This document shows, piece by piece, positions 7,627 through 16,847 of a DNA stretch of 64,000 nt. Source of the DNA: Sphingobium xenophagum NBRC 107872 (GTDB lineage Bacteria > Pseudomonadota > Alphaproteobacteria > Sphingomonadales > Sphingomonadaceae); NCBI RefSeq assembly GCF_000367345.1, contig NZ_BARE01000001.1:186001-250000 (forward strand), read 5' to 3'. The stretch's first letter is position 1, and each line of letters begins with the position of its first letter. The position numbers and the translations under genes were made by a program. A model generated the notes under the pieces. That model did no database searches, was not told the origin of the DNA, and saw only the letters and a program-made list of their open reading frames with translations.

Positions 7627-9935
7627 GCCTACCCCTTCGCCTGAAAAGACGGTGGCTGCGCTGGCGGCGCGCGGCACAGTCGACCCTGACGATCAGGATG
7701 ACCTTGTTCTACGGCGCGCTGTTTCTGGCCGTAATGACGCTCACGCTTTTGGGCACGCGCCAGGCCATCGAAAGCTATGCCGAAAATGCCATCCGGCATG
7801 AGATGAATGTCGGCAGCGCCCTGTTCGACCGGATTTCGGCGATGCAACGGCGTCAACTGAGCCAGGGGGCCGACGTACTGGCCAGCGATTTCGGCTTTCG
7901 CGAGGCGGTGGGCACCAATGACGCCCCGACGATCGAATCCGCGCTGCATAGCCTCAAGGGCCGCTTCCAGCTCGACCATGCAATGTTCGTCGGGGTCGAT
8001 GGCACGGTGGTGGGCGACCTTCAACATCTTGGCCGTACCGATCAGGACCAGCTTTACGACGCGCTCGACGCCGGTCGGATGCAGGGCGTGGTGCGATGGG
8101 GCAGCGAGGGTCATATCGTGGCAGCCGCGCCCGTCCGCGCGCCGATACTGACCGGCTGGGTCGTCTTTGCCCGCAACATGGGCCCGACCGACCTGAAGGC
8201 GCTGGCGAAACTGTCCTCGATCGACCTGCATCCGCAACTCATGCCGCTGGCACGTGTCGCCCGGACGGACACGGCCAATGGTGGCCTGCGCGAAGTCGTG
8301 CGGAACGGCGAACTGATGCTGGTGCAGACCCGGCCCGTTGAAACGCTGATAGAGACTGCGCCGGAAATGCTGGTGCTGGAATATAGCCTGACCCGCGCGA
8401 TGGCTGGCTATGCGCCGATACTGTGGGCCTTGTTCGGTTTCGGCGCGGTTGGCGGCGTATTGGCCGTGGCCGGCGCATTTGCCGCATCGCGCAGCCTGTC
8501 GCGGCCGATCGTCGCGCTGGAAGCCGCCGCCCGCAAGGTGAGCGCAGGCGAACATGCGCAGGTGAAGGTCGAAACGCGCGACGAAATCGGGCGGCTGGCG
8601 CAAAGCTTCAACCGCATGGTCGATGCGGTCGAGGCGCGCGAGGCGCAGATTGCGCATATGGCCTTTCACGACGCGCTGACCGGCCTGCCCAACCGGGCGA
8701 TGCTGCGCGAACAGGTTGCGCTTGGCCTCACCCGCGCCGAAGGCGGCAACCTGATGCTGTTCTGCATCGACATCGACAATTTCAAATCGATCAACGAATC
8801 GCTTGGCCATCCGGTTGGCGACGCCCTGTTGTGCGAAGTCGGCGCACGACTGAAGGCGACCTGCCCCAGCGGCTTTGCCGCCCGGCTGGCAGGCGATGAA
8901 TTTGCCATCAAGCTGCGCGCCGGGGGCCAGACAGCCGATCAGGCCGGTCGCGCCATCGTCGCGGCGCTGGCCGAACCGTTCGACATAGATGGTCATCGCA
9001 TCATCGTCAGCGCCAGCGTGGGCATTGCGCTCAGCCCGCAGGACGGCGCGGACGCAACCAGCCTGCTCAAAAATGCCGAACTGGCGCTGCACCGGGCCAA
9101 GAGCGAGGGCAAGGGCAGCCATCGCTTCTTTGAAAGCGCCATGGATGCAGAGGCGCAGGCCCGCCGCGCGCTGGAAACCGACCTGCACGACGCGCTGCGC
9201 AATGGCGAACTGGCGCTGCATTTCCAGCCGCTGTTCGGCCTGTCGCAAAATCGCGTGACAGCGTTCGAGGCACTGCTGCGCTGGCAGCATCCCACGCGCG
9301 GCATGGTGTCGCCGGTCCATTTCATCCCGCTGGCGGAGGAAACCGGCCTCATCATCCCGATCGGCGAATGGGCGCTGCATGAAGCCTGCCGGATCGCCGC
9401 GACCTGGCCCGACCATATCCGCGTGGCCGTCAACATATCGCCGATCCAGTTTCGCAGCCCCAATCTGGCCGCCGTCGTCCTTCAGGCGCTGGCGCGGTCG
9501 GGCCTTGCGCCCAACCGGCTGGAACTGGAGATCACCGAAAGCCTGTTCATCGACAATGTCGAGGCGACGCTATCCTCGCTCCACAGCCTGCGGGCGCTGG
9601 GCGTGCGCGTGGCGCTCGACGATTTCGGCACCGGCTATTCCTCGCTCAGCTATCTGCGCAGCTTCCCGTTCGACAAGCTCAAGATCGACCGCAGCTTCAT
9701 CGTCGATCTGCTGGAACATCAGGGCGCAACCGCCATCATCCGCGCGATTACGACGCTGGCCGACGCGCTGGGCATCGAAACGACGGCGGAGGGCGTGGAG
9801 CATAGCGACCAGCTCGACATATTGCGCGCCGAAGGATGCGGCCAGATCCAGGGCTATCTGTTTAGCCGCCCGATCCCGGCGCAAGATGTCGACGCGCTGC
9901 TGGACAAGCTGGACGGCGCGCGAAAGGCGGCCTAG
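7623..9935 (+). CDS. Membrane GGDEF-EAL protein with periplasmic sensor and HAMP
   Basis: A 770-residue protein with a membrane segment near 26-44, a periplasmic sensor to about 258, a second membrane segment at 260-285, HAMP to about 338, GGDEF at about 346-505 and EAL at about 520-765. The cyclase signature is AGDEF (residues 423-427) instead of GGDEF, with no RxxD inhibitory site before it. The EAL domain looks complete: EALLRW, VNISPIQF, ELEITES, ALDDFGTGYSS, KIDRSF and TAEGVEH. It may make and/or break c-di-GMP. It overlaps the cupredoxin gene, so the periplasmic protein may be its input partner. Confidence 0.93.
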   Translation: MSLPLRLKRRWLRWRRAAQSTLTIRMTLFYGALFLAVMTLTLLGTRQAIESYAENAIRHEMNVGSALFDRISAMQRRQLSQGADVLASDFGFREAVGTNDAPTIESALHSLKGRFQLDHAMFVGVDGTVVGDLQHLGRTDQDQLYDALDAGRMQGVVRWGSEGHIVAAAPVRAPILTGWVVFARNMGPTDLKALAKLSSIDLHPQLMPLARVARTDTANGGLREVVRNGELMLVQTRPVETLIETAPEMLVLEYSLTRAMAGYAPILWALFGFGAVGGVLAVAGAFAASRSLSRPIVALEAAARKVSAGEHAQVKVETRDEIGRLAQSFNRMVDAVEAREAQIAHMAFHDALTGLPNRAMLREQVALGLTRAEGGNLMLFCIDIDNFKSINESLGHPVGDALLCEVGARLKATCPSGFAARLAGDEFAIKLRAGGQTADQAGRAIVAALAEPFDIDGHRIIVSASVGIALSPQDGADATSLLKNAELALHRAKSEGKGSHRFFESAMDAEAQARRALETDLHDALRNGELALHFQPLFGLSQNRVTAFEALLRWQHPTRGMVSPVHFIPLAEETGLIIPIGEWALHEACRIAATWPDHIRVAVNISPIQFRSPNLAAVVLQALARSGLAPNRLELEITESLFIDNVEATLSSLHSLRALGVRVALDDFGTGYSSLSYLRSFPFDKLKIDRSFIVDLLEHQGATAIIRAITTLADALGIETTAEGVEHSDQLDILRAEGCGQIQGYLFSRPIPAQDVDALLDKLDGARKAA

Positions 9936-9965
9936 GCGCATCGTCGCGCCAGATTGAACCTACCT

Positions 9966-10032
9966 CCGTTCGTTTCGAGCGAAGTCGAGAAACGTAGCGC
10001 ACAAGTTTCTCGACTTCGCTCGAAACGAACGG
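9966..10032. repeat. Perfect 28-bp inverted repeat between convergent genes
   Basis: Two exact 28-bp arms (9966-9993 and 10005-10032) flank an 11-base loop; each arm contains CGTTTCGAGCGAAGTCGAG or its complement. It lies between the convergent GGDEF-EAL and nucleotidyltransferase genes and shares its core with the repeat at 624-678. It probably acts as a transcription barrier on both strands. Confidence 0.75.
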
Positions 10033-10050
10033 ATCAAGGTGATTGCGCGC

Positions 10051-10836
10051 CTAACCGCGCGCGGCGACGATCTGTTCGATCAGGACCACATCATCCGGCT
10101 TGTCGGCGTCGATACAGGCTTCGGCCTTCTCCATCGCCACCAGCCGCGCGGTCAGCCCGAAGCGCCGCCCGATCCGCGCAATCCCGCCGCGCAACGTCAA
10201 CAGGCGCAGCAGCGTGCCGATCAGCGCAACCGGGCCAAAGGCCGATACGATCTTCCACCCCTTCTTGCGATCCTGCTCAACCTCCTGCCACAAGGCGATG
10301 ATGGACCGCGCCCGGTCGCTGCCGAACCAGAAGATGTTGGCGCCCGACCACCAGCCATCGCGAAATTTGAGCCATGTGCGGCGCGACCCAGGATAGCGCG
10401 CCAGCAATATGCGCCGCTCCACCATCGCCACGGCGATGTCGGCGCCTGCGGCCTCTTGTGCAAACTGATCGAGCATCGCGCTGTCGAGCAGCACATGATC
10501 GGCAGTGGTGAGCAGGATCGGAAAGGGGACATCGCCCCGCTCCAGCAGCGCCAGCAGGGAGGAGGCTATGCCCGCCCCGCTCTGCTCGAACCGGACCTGT
10601 GGATGTGTCGTCAGCCAAGCCGTCGCTAGATAAGCGGCAAAGGGGGCGGACGACTGGGTCAGGATGACAACCTGCCCCACTGCCGGATGTGCCAGCAACG
10701 CGCGCGCGGGACGATTGATCATCGGTTCGCCCGCGACCGGGACGAGCGGCTTGATCGCCACGCCAGCAGCGACCGCCAAAGGATCGGGCGTGGGGCGTGA
10801 TCCGGCAAGCAGGATGGCGGTGATGGGCGTGGTCAT
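10051..10836 (-). CDS. MobA-like nucleotidyltransferase family protein
   Basis: A 261-residue cytoplasmic protein with a Rossmann-like NTP-transferase fold. The N-terminal ILLAGSRP loop is a degenerate version of the family's LAGGxSxRxG nucleotide loop. PLVPVAGEPMI follows, and TTADHVLL near residue 110 carries the expected metal-binding aspartate. The C-terminal half (WWSGANIFWF, IARIGRRFGL) resembles uncharacterised alphaproteobacterial relatives. It could transfer a nucleotide to a sugar phosphate or lipid head group; substrate is unknown. It shares its strand with the M23 gene, 40 bases away. Confidence 0.75.
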   Translation of the reverse strand: MTTPITAILLAGSRPTPDPLAVAAGVAIKPLVPVAGEPMINRPARALLAHPAVGQVVILTQSSAPFAAYLATAWLTTHPQVRFEQSGAGIASSLLALLERGDVPFPILLTTADHVLLDSAMLDQFAQEAAGADIAVAMVERRILLARYPGSRRTWLKFRDGWWSGANIFWFGSDRARSIIALWQEVEQDRKKGWKIVSAFGPVALIGTLLRLLTLRGGIARIGRRFGLTARLVAMEKAEACIDADKPDDVVLIEQIVAARG

Positions 10837-10876
10837 GTCCGCCCTCTACCCAAGCCGGGGCAGCGCGGAAAGCGGC

Positions 10877-12406
10877 TTATTTCCCGCTCGTCACCGGCCC
10901 CAGCGCCTTTTGCGCAAAGCGGTCCTGCTCGCCGACATGCAGCCCCTTATATTGGGCCAGCTTGGCCCGGAATGCGGACAGTTCGGCCCCGGCCAGTTGC
11001 GCGGTTGTGGTGAACTTCACCGACAGCGGATTGATCGTCGCGCCATTGCGATACAGTTCATAATGGAGGTGCGGTCCGGTCGACAGGCCCGTCGACCCGA
11101 CATAGCCGATCACCTGCCCGCGGCGCACCTGCTGACCCGGCGCGGCGGCGATACGGCTCATATGGGCATAGCCGCTGGCCAGGCCGCCGCCATGCTGGAT
11201 GCGGACATAATTGCCATGCCCGCCATGCCGCCCGGCAAAGGCGACAACCCCATCCGTCACCGCATAGATGGGCGATCCGTAGCGCGCGGCGAAATCGACG
11301 CCCGCGTGCATGCGCGTATAGCCCAATATCGGATGGCGACGCATGCCATAGCCCGACGTCATGCGCCCGGCGACCGGGGATGACAGCACGCCGCGCCGTT
11401 CGCCCACGCCCGACGCCTCGAACCATTCAGTGCGGCCATCCTTGGTCCAGCGCAGCATGTCGATGGACTTGCCGCTGGCCCGCTGAAGGCCGGCATAGAG
11501 AAGATCGCCCACCTCGACATCGCCGGTTTCGGCGCGGCGATAGGCGGTGACGATGTCATAGCGGTCCCCCGCCCCGATCCTGCCCAGATCGACCTGCCCC
11601 GCAATCACCCGCAGGAAAGCCTGCACCGCCTTGGGCGGCGCACCGGCTGCGCGGGCCGAGCGATAGATGCTGTCGCCAACCACGCCCTGAATACGCAGCG
11701 GCGTATCGTCGACGCGAATGGGGATGCGCTTGACCGACAGCACGCCACCTGCGCGCGTCAGTTCCATCCCCAGGTCGAGCCGGGCGCGGAACGCCAGCCT
11801 GTCGAGCGGCCGGGGCCGGTCGCGACTGGCGCGGCGGCCCAATATGATGTCGAGCCGCGTGCCGGGCTTCACCCCGCCAGCGACATCGCTGCCGACCAGC
11901 GCGTTGATCGTCGCGACGTCACCGCTGCTCACGCCAGCGCGCGACAAGGCGCGCGACAGCGTATCGCTGCTGCCGACCTGGGCATTCAATTCGATCTGGG
12001 GGCGTTCGGGTGTCTGGCGCAGCGGCTGGACCGCATCGGTCGATCCCATGCGATGGCCACTGTCCGCACCCAGCGCCAATGGTGTAATCATCTGGCTGCG
12101 CACTTCGTCGAACTGCTTTTCGCCAAGCAGCGCGCCGGGCGCGCCGGGCACGGGCTGAAAACCGGGCGACAGATAGATGGCCGTGGCGCACAGGCCGATA
12201 CAGGTGGCAAGGCCGCGAAACCAGGTCAGGCTGCCAACGCGCTGGCCAAGATCGGGGACCAGTTCCACCGCGTCCGACCATTCGCGCAAACGCGCGCGCC
12301 AGTCCTGTGGCGGCTGGGCTACCGGCGTCCGGGCGATCGAGTCGGCCAGCCACAGCGACACGGACGCGCCGCCCTGTTGCGATCCAAACTGGCTTTCCTG
12401 AAACAA
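10877..12406 (-). CDS. Membrane-anchored M23 peptidoglycan endopeptidase
   Basis: A 509-residue protein with a membrane segment near residues 65-83, then a periplasmic part with LysM/OapA-like regions (SRALSRAGVSSGDVATINAL and QGVVGDSIYRSA) and a C-terminal LytM domain. Zinc ligands are in MHAGVDFAA and GPHLHYEL, with GYVGSTGLSTG before the second. The architecture resembles MepM-type D,D-endopeptidases that open the murein mesh for growth. Divergent from the Suv3-like helicase. About 70 C-terminal residues follow the catalytic domain. Confidence 0.9.
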   Translation of the reverse strand: MFQESQFGSQQGGASVSLWLADSIARTPVAQPPQDWRARLREWSDAVELVPDLGQRVGSLTWFRGLATCIGLCATAIYLSPGFQPVPGAPGALLGEKQFDEVRSQMITPLALGADSGHRMGSTDAVQPLRQTPERPQIELNAQVGSSDTLSRALSRAGVSSGDVATINALVGSDVAGGVKPGTRLDIILGRRASRDRPRPLDRLAFRARLDLGMELTRAGGVLSVKRIPIRVDDTPLRIQGVVGDSIYRSARAAGAPPKAVQAFLRVIAGQVDLGRIGAGDRYDIVTAYRRAETGDVEVGDLLYAGLQRASGKSIDMLRWTKDGRTEWFEASGVGERRGVLSSPVAGRMTSGYGMRRHPILGYTRMHAGVDFAARYGSPIYAVTDGVVAFAGRHGGHGNYVRIQHGGGLASGYAHMSRIAAAPGQQVRRGQVIGYVGSTGLSTGPHLHYELYRNGATINPLSVKFTTTAQLAGAELSAFRAKLAQYKGLHVGEQDRFAQKALGPVTSGK

Positions 12407-12629
12407 ACCCGCGACCCCCAGGGCATTTTCTCATTGCGTCCGCAACGGCCCCGCGCGCCGTGCGTCGAGCGCGACTGTTGTGAACGCCCAAGGTTAAAGT
12501 CAATTTAAGACGGGGCCGCGACACGCATCCATGCGACGAACGGTGCCAGCGGTCCGACAGGATCGCGGCAGACCATGGAACCACGGAATCCACTTGCCCC
12601 CGAACCCGTCCTGCCCGACAGAATGGGCC

Positions 12630-15278
12630 ATGGTCCAGCTCACACGTTCGCCCGTTACCGCCGTTCTGGGCCCGACCAATACCGGCAAGACCCATCTGGC
12701 CGTCGAACGCATGTGCGGCCACTCCAGCGGCATGATGGGCTTTCCGCTGCGATTGCTGGCGCGCGAAGTCTATGACCGGGTGGTAGCGATCAAGGGACCG
12801 GCCCAGGTTGCGCTGATCACGGGCGAGGAAAAGATCGTGCCGCCGCAGGCCCGCTATTTCCTCTGCACCGCCGAATCCATGCCGCTCGGCATAGGCCGAC
12901 AGGCCGGAGCCGCAACCCAGGGCCAGTCCGATTACGCCTTTGTCGCTCTGGACGAGGCGCAGATCGGCGCGGACCCGGAACGCGGCCATATCTTCACCGA
13001 CCGGCTGCTGCGCGCGCGCGGGCGCGAGGAAACAATGATCCTTGGGTCGGCCAGCATCGCGCGGCTGGTCAAATCGCTGATCCCCGATGTCGACATTATC
13101 GGTCGGCCGCGTTTTTCCACCCTGTCCTATGCGGGCGCAAAGAAGCTGTCCCGCCTGCCCAAACGATCGGCCATCGTCGCCTTCTCGGCCGAGGAAGTCT
13201 ACGCCGTCGCTGAAATGCTGCGCCGTTTTCGCGGTGGTGCGGCGGTGGTGATGGGCGCGCTCAGCCCCCGCACCCGCAACGCGCAGGTGCAGATGTTCCT
13301 CAATGGCGAAGTCGATTATCTGGTCGCCACCGACGCGATCGGCATGGGCCTCAATCTCGATGTCGCCCATGTCGCCTTCGCCTCGCTGCGCAAGTTCGAT
13401 GGCCGCCGCAGCCGCCGGTTGACCGTCGCGGAAATGGCGCAGATCGCCGGGCGCGCGGGCCGCCATCACAAGGACGGCACATTCGGCAGCCTGGGCGGGG
13501 AAGATGGCCATGCCGCCTTCACCCCGGAAGAGATAGAGGCGATAGAAGCGCACCGCTTTCCGCCCATCGAGCATCTATACTGGCGCGACGGCGCACCCCG
13601 GCTCGACAGTCTGGCGACATTGATCGCCGATCTGGAGACGCGGCCCGACCGTCCCGAACTGCGCGCCGCGCCGGAAGCGGTCGACCTTGCCGTGTTGAAG
13701 CGCATGGCCGCCGACCCGCAAGTCACCGATCGGTTGCGCGGCGCGCGACAGGTCGCCCGGCTGTGGGATGCGTGCGGCCTGCCCGACTTTCAGAAGCTGG
13801 GCGCGGATCATCATGCCCGCACGGTCAATCGCATCTGGCAGTTTCTGTCGGAAGGAAACGGCCATATTCCGCGCGACTGGTTCGCCCAGCAACTCGCCCG
13901 GCTCGATTCGGTGCAGGGCGATATCGACACGCTGTCGGGCCGGATCGCGGCGGCGCGGACATGGGCCTATATCGCCCATCGCGCCGACTGGCTGGCCCAC
14001 CCCGCCGAAATGGCCGAACGGACGCGCGCGCTGGAGGAAAAACTGTCCGACGCGCTGCACGCCGCGCTGACGCAGCGTTTCGTCGACCGCCGCACCACCG
14101 TTCTGTTGCGTGACATCGGCCAAAATGTGAACCAGTTGCCCGTAATCGTGGAGCCCGACGGCAATGTCTGTGTAGATGGCGAAACGATAGGACGACTTGA
14201 CGGCTTCCGATTCTCGGTCGATCCCGCTACGCGCCATCAGGACAGGAAATTGCTGTTGGCTGCGGCGGAAAGGCGCCTTGGAAAGGTATTACGGGTGAAG
14301 GCAGACGAATTGATCGGCGCGGCGGACGTGGATTTCGCGCTTCTGGACGCAGCGGGTGACGCGCCCTGCATCGCGTGGAACGGCACGCCGGTCGCAACGC
14401 TGCTGGCCGGGCCAACCCTGCTGACCCCCGAAATCCGGCTGGATCGCGCGATTCTGGCGCTGGATCAGGATGTGCAGAAGCAGGTATCGGCGCGCCTGAC
14501 CAACTGGGTCGATGCGCAAAAGCAGAAGCATCTGCTGCCGCTCGTCAAGATGGCCGAAAGCGCCGCCGATCCGCAGGTTCCCCCCGTGGTGCGCGCCGTG
14601 TTTGCGCAACTGGGCGACGCTGGCGGGGTCAGCCCGCGCACCGATCTCGATTCGGCGCTGGGCCATCTGGACAAGGATCAGCGCCATTTGCTGCGCCGGG
14701 CAGGCATCGATATTGGCGTGCTCGACCTGTATCATCCCGGCCTGCTCAAGCCCGGCGCTGCGCGCTGGCGCGGCGCGTTGCTGGCGGCGCGGATCGGCAA
14801 GCCCTGCCTGCCGCTGCCCCTGCCCGGCCTTACCCTGATCCCGGCGGGCGAGAAATTCGACCAGATGGGCGCGCGGATCGCGGGCTTCCGCACCTTTGGC
14901 GAACAGATGCTGCGCATCGACATGGCCGAACGCATGGCCCGCACCGCGCATGAAGCCATTGCCAAGGGCGAAGCCTTCACCGTCGCCAGTCCGCAGATCG
15001 TCTCGCTCGGCCTGTCCGAACCCGCCTTCCTGGCGCTGATGCGCGCGGCGGGCTTCCGCCCGGTCGAAGGCGCGGAAGAAGGCAAGCCCAACTGGATATT
15101 CAAGGGCCGCCAGAAAGCGCGCGCACCCCAGCAGCAGCCCGCCCCGGCGCGCGAGGGCAAGCCACGCGGCGGCAGGCCAGCGCCCCGCCCTGCCGCCGCA
15201 ACGCCCGCCAGAGCGCCCGCAGCGCCAGCCAACAACGCCTTTGCCGGTCTTGCCGCGCTGCTCGGCCGCAATGGCTGA
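12630..15278 (+). CDS. Suv3-like DExH-box RNA helicase
   Basis: An 882-residue protein opening with Walker A (LGPTNTGKTH, residues 11-20), then DEAQ in the DExH position and QIAGRAGRHH as motif VI. This combination is characteristic of the Suv3/Ski2-like helicases found in alphaproteobacteria and mitochondria, implicated in RNA turnover. The C-terminus is a proline-, alanine- and arginine-rich tail. I start at the ATG at 12630 directly before the helicase core; an upstream ATG at 12531 gives an unconserved extension, and no strong ribosome site decides it. It overlaps the S4 gene by 8 bases. Confidence 0.9.
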   Translation: MVQLTRSPVTAVLGPTNTGKTHLAVERMCGHSSGMMGFPLRLLAREVYDRVVAIKGPAQVALITGEEKIVPPQARYFLCTAESMPLGIGRQAGAATQGQSDYAFVALDEAQIGADPERGHIFTDRLLRARGREETMILGSASIARLVKSLIPDVDIIGRPRFSTLSYAGAKKLSRLPKRSAIVAFSAEEVYAVAEMLRRFRGGAAVVMGALSPRTRNAQVQMFLNGEVDYLVATDAIGMGLNLDVAHVAFASLRKFDGRRSRRLTVAEMAQIAGRAGRHHKDGTFGSLGGEDGHAAFTPEEIEAIEAHRFPPIEHLYWRDGAPRLDSLATLIADLETRPDRPELRAAPEAVDLAVLKRMAADPQVTDRLRGARQVARLWDACGLPDFQKLGADHHARTVNRIWQFLSEGNGHIPRDWFAQQLARLDSVQGDIDTLSGRIAAARTWAYIAHRADWLAHPAEMAERTRALEEKLSDALHAALTQRFVDRRTTVLLRDIGQNVNQLPVIVEPDGNVCVDGETIGRLDGFRFSVDPATRHQDRKLLLAAAERRLGKVLRVKADELIGAADVDFALLDAAGDAPCIAWNGTPVATLLAGPTLLTPEIRLDRAILALDQDVQKQVSARLTNWVDAQKQKHLLPLVKMAESAADPQVPPVVRAVFAQLGDAGGVSPRTDLDSALGHLDKDQRHLLRRAGIDIGVLDLYHPGLLKPGAARWRGALLAARIGKPCLPLPLPGLTLIPAGEKFDQMGARIAGFRTFGEQMLRIDMAERMARTAHEAIAKGEAFTVASPQIVSLGLSEPAFLALMRAAGFRPVEGAEEGKPNWIFKGRQKARAPQQQPAPAREGKPRGGRPAPRPAAATPARAPAAPANNAFAGLAALLGRNG

Positions 15279-15567
15279 TCCGGTCGCGGTGGGCGGCCAT
15301 GGCCCCACGCTGCGCATCGACAAATATCTGTGGTTCGTCCGCCTGTGCCCCAGCCGGTCGAGCGCGCAGAAACTGGCCGAGGACGGCCATATCCGCGTCA
15401 ATGGCCGCCGCATCGAACGCGCCCACGCCGCCATCCGCGTGGGCGACCTCATCACCTTTCCCCACGGGCAGGGCGTGCGCGTGGTGCGCGTGGCGCAATT
15501 GCCGGTCCGCCGTGGCCCCGCGGTGGAAGCGCAGCGCTGTTATGAGGAATTGACGGTCGGGGGATGA
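15271..15567 (+). CDS. S4-domain RNA-binding protein (Hsp15-like)
   Basis: A 98-residue protein with one S4 fold: LRIDKYLWFVRLCPSRSSAQ, then HIRVNGRRIERAHAAIRVGD. Hsp15-type proteins bind stalled 50S subunits carrying nascent chains; a more general RNA-binding role is possible. Its ATG lies inside the end of the helicase gene, so translation is probably coupled and the two may share RNA substrates. The basic-arginine content and length fit the family. Confidence 0.87.
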   Translation: MADPVAVGGHGPTLRIDKYLWFVRLCPSRSSAQKLAEDGHIRVNGRRIERAHAAIRVGDLITFPHGQGVRVVRVAQLPVRRGPAVEAQRCYEELTVGG

Positions 15568-15600
15568 AGCCCAAGCTGTCGGCTGCCAAGATTATCCTCA

Positions 15601-15629
15601 TTGACCTTGGGCGTGCCTGCGCATAGCAG
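15601..15629 (+). promoter_or_regulatory. Likely sigma70-type promoter of fdxA
   Basis: TTGACC (15601-15606), a 17-base spacer and TAGCAG (15624-15629) precede fdxA by about 33 bases. The -35 matches consensus in five positions and the -10 is moderate. Confidence 0.5.
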
Positions 15630-15662
15630 GACCGCGCTTTTCCAACCAAGAGTGCCCTGACA

Positions 15663-16001
15663 ATGACCTATGTCGTGACCGACAACTGCATCCGCTGCAA
15701 ATATATGGATTGCGTCGAGGTCTGCCCCGTGGACTGTTTCTACGAGGGCGAGAATATGCTGGTCATCAATCCAAGCGAATGTATCGACTGCGGCGTGTGC
15801 GAGCCGGAATGCCCGGCCGAAGCGATCCTGCCCGATACCGAGAATGGCCTGGAAAAATGGCTGGAACTCAACACCAAATATTCGGCTGAATGGCCCAACA
15901 TCACGGTCAAGGGCGAAGCGCCCGCCGACGCCGACGAAATGAAGGGTGTTGAAGGCAAGCTGGAGAAATATTTCTCTCCCGAACCCGGCTCAGGCGACTG
16001 A
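15663..16001 (+). CDS. fdxA: Seven-iron ferredoxin
   Basis: A 112-residue soluble electron carrier. The N-terminal cluster region is [17 protein letters not shown] (from residue 9), and the classical [4Fe-4S] motif [12 protein letters not shown] follows near residue 40. This is the FdxA type with [3Fe-4S] and [4Fe-4S] clusters and a C-terminal extension ([11 protein letters not shown]) typical of alphaproteobacteria. It lies between the S4 gene and carD, an arrangement I know to be common in this group. It has its own likely promoter. Confidence 0.95.
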   Translation: MTYVVTDNCIRCKYMDCVEVCPVDCFYEGENMLVINPSECIDCGVCEPECPAEAILPDTENGLEKWLELNTKYSAEWPNITVKGEAPADADEMKGVEGKLEKYFSPEPGSGD

Positions 16002-16246
16002 TCCGGGCGGCCCCGCGCCGCTGCCTTCTTGTTCCTTTTGCCAACCACGCCCGGCGATTATGTCCGGGGGTGGCAATTTTGTTACGAATCTGCTATGTAC
16101 CTTCCCAACGGTCGGACACCCTCCTGTCCGTCCCTGGAGAATTAGCTTCATGTCCTGACGGTGGCGCCGTGGACCCCTCATGCATATGCCCCTAGCGCAT
16201 ATGTTCCGCGACGGCCCCGTTCCCCGGTTGATTGGAAAGGTTCCAA

Positions 16247-16774
16247 ATGGCTGCCAAGGCGCTGTCCTTTGACGTTGGTGATTATGTCGTTTACCCCAAG
16301 CATGGCGTGGGCCGTGTGATCGAACTGCAAAAGGAGCAGATCGCAGGTATGGAGCTGGAGCTCTATGTGCTCCGCTTCGAAAAAGAGCGCATGACGCTCC
16401 GCGTGCCGACCAACAAGGCGGAAGGCGTGGGCATGCGCAAGCTTTCGTCCAACAAGACGCTCGAAGAATCGATGGAAACGCTCAAGGGCAAGCCCAAGGT
16501 CAAGCGTACCATGTGGTCGCGCCGCGCGCAGGAATATGAAGCGAAGATCAATTCGGGCGACCTGGTGTCGATCGCCGAAGTGACGCGCGACCTGTTCCGC
16601 GCCGATGACCAGCCGGAACAAAGCTATTCCGAACGCCAGATTTTCGAGGCTGCGTCCAGCCGCCTCGCCCGCGAACTGGCGGCGATGGAAGAGACGGACG
16701 AGCCTGCCGCGCTCAAGAAGATCCTCGCGATCCTCAACGAAGCCGCGCCGAAATATGCCAAGGTCGAAGGCTGA
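16247..16774 (+). CDS. carD: CarD-family RNA polymerase-binding regulator
   Basis: A 175-residue protein. The N-terminal CarD/Tudor-like domain (FDVGDYVVYPKHGVGRVIELQ) binds the RNA polymerase beta subunit; the helical C-terminal part (RRAQEYEAKINSGD) contacts promoter DNA upstream of -10. CarD stabilises open complexes, often at rRNA promoters. The ATG at 16247 is supported by GGAAAGG at 16233-16239. A strong hairpin terminator follows at 16791. Upstream, 16002-16246 holds no gene. Confidence 0.95.
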   Translation: MAAKALSFDVGDYVVYPKHGVGRVIELQKEQIAGMELELYVLRFEKERMTLRVPTNKAEGVGMRKLSSNKTLEESMETLKGKPKVKRTMWSRRAQEYEAKINSGDLVSIAEVTRDLFRADDQPEQSYSERQIFEAASSRLARELAAMEETDEPAALKKILAILNEAAPKYAKVEG

Positions 16775-16790
16775 CATCAGCCACTGACGC

Positions 16791-16830
16791 AAAAAAGGGG
16801 CGCGCCTTTCGCAAGGCGCGCCCCTTTTTT
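16791..16830. terminator. Bidirectional rho-independent terminator
   Basis: AAAAAAGGGGCGCGCC and GGCGCGCCCCTTTTTT flank a short loop: a perfect 10-bp GC stem with an A-run before and a T-run after. It ends carD and the convergent small membrane protein gene. Confidence 0.95.
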
Positions 16831-16847
16831 ATGAGCGCAATGCGGGC

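Noticed and set aside
7629-9416. A 595-codon minus-strand frame
   Set aside because: Antisense shadow of the GGDEF-EAL gene.
11919-13574. A 551-codon minus-strand frame
   Set aside because: It spans the divergent region and the helicase start, overlaps two well-supported genes and has no family signature.
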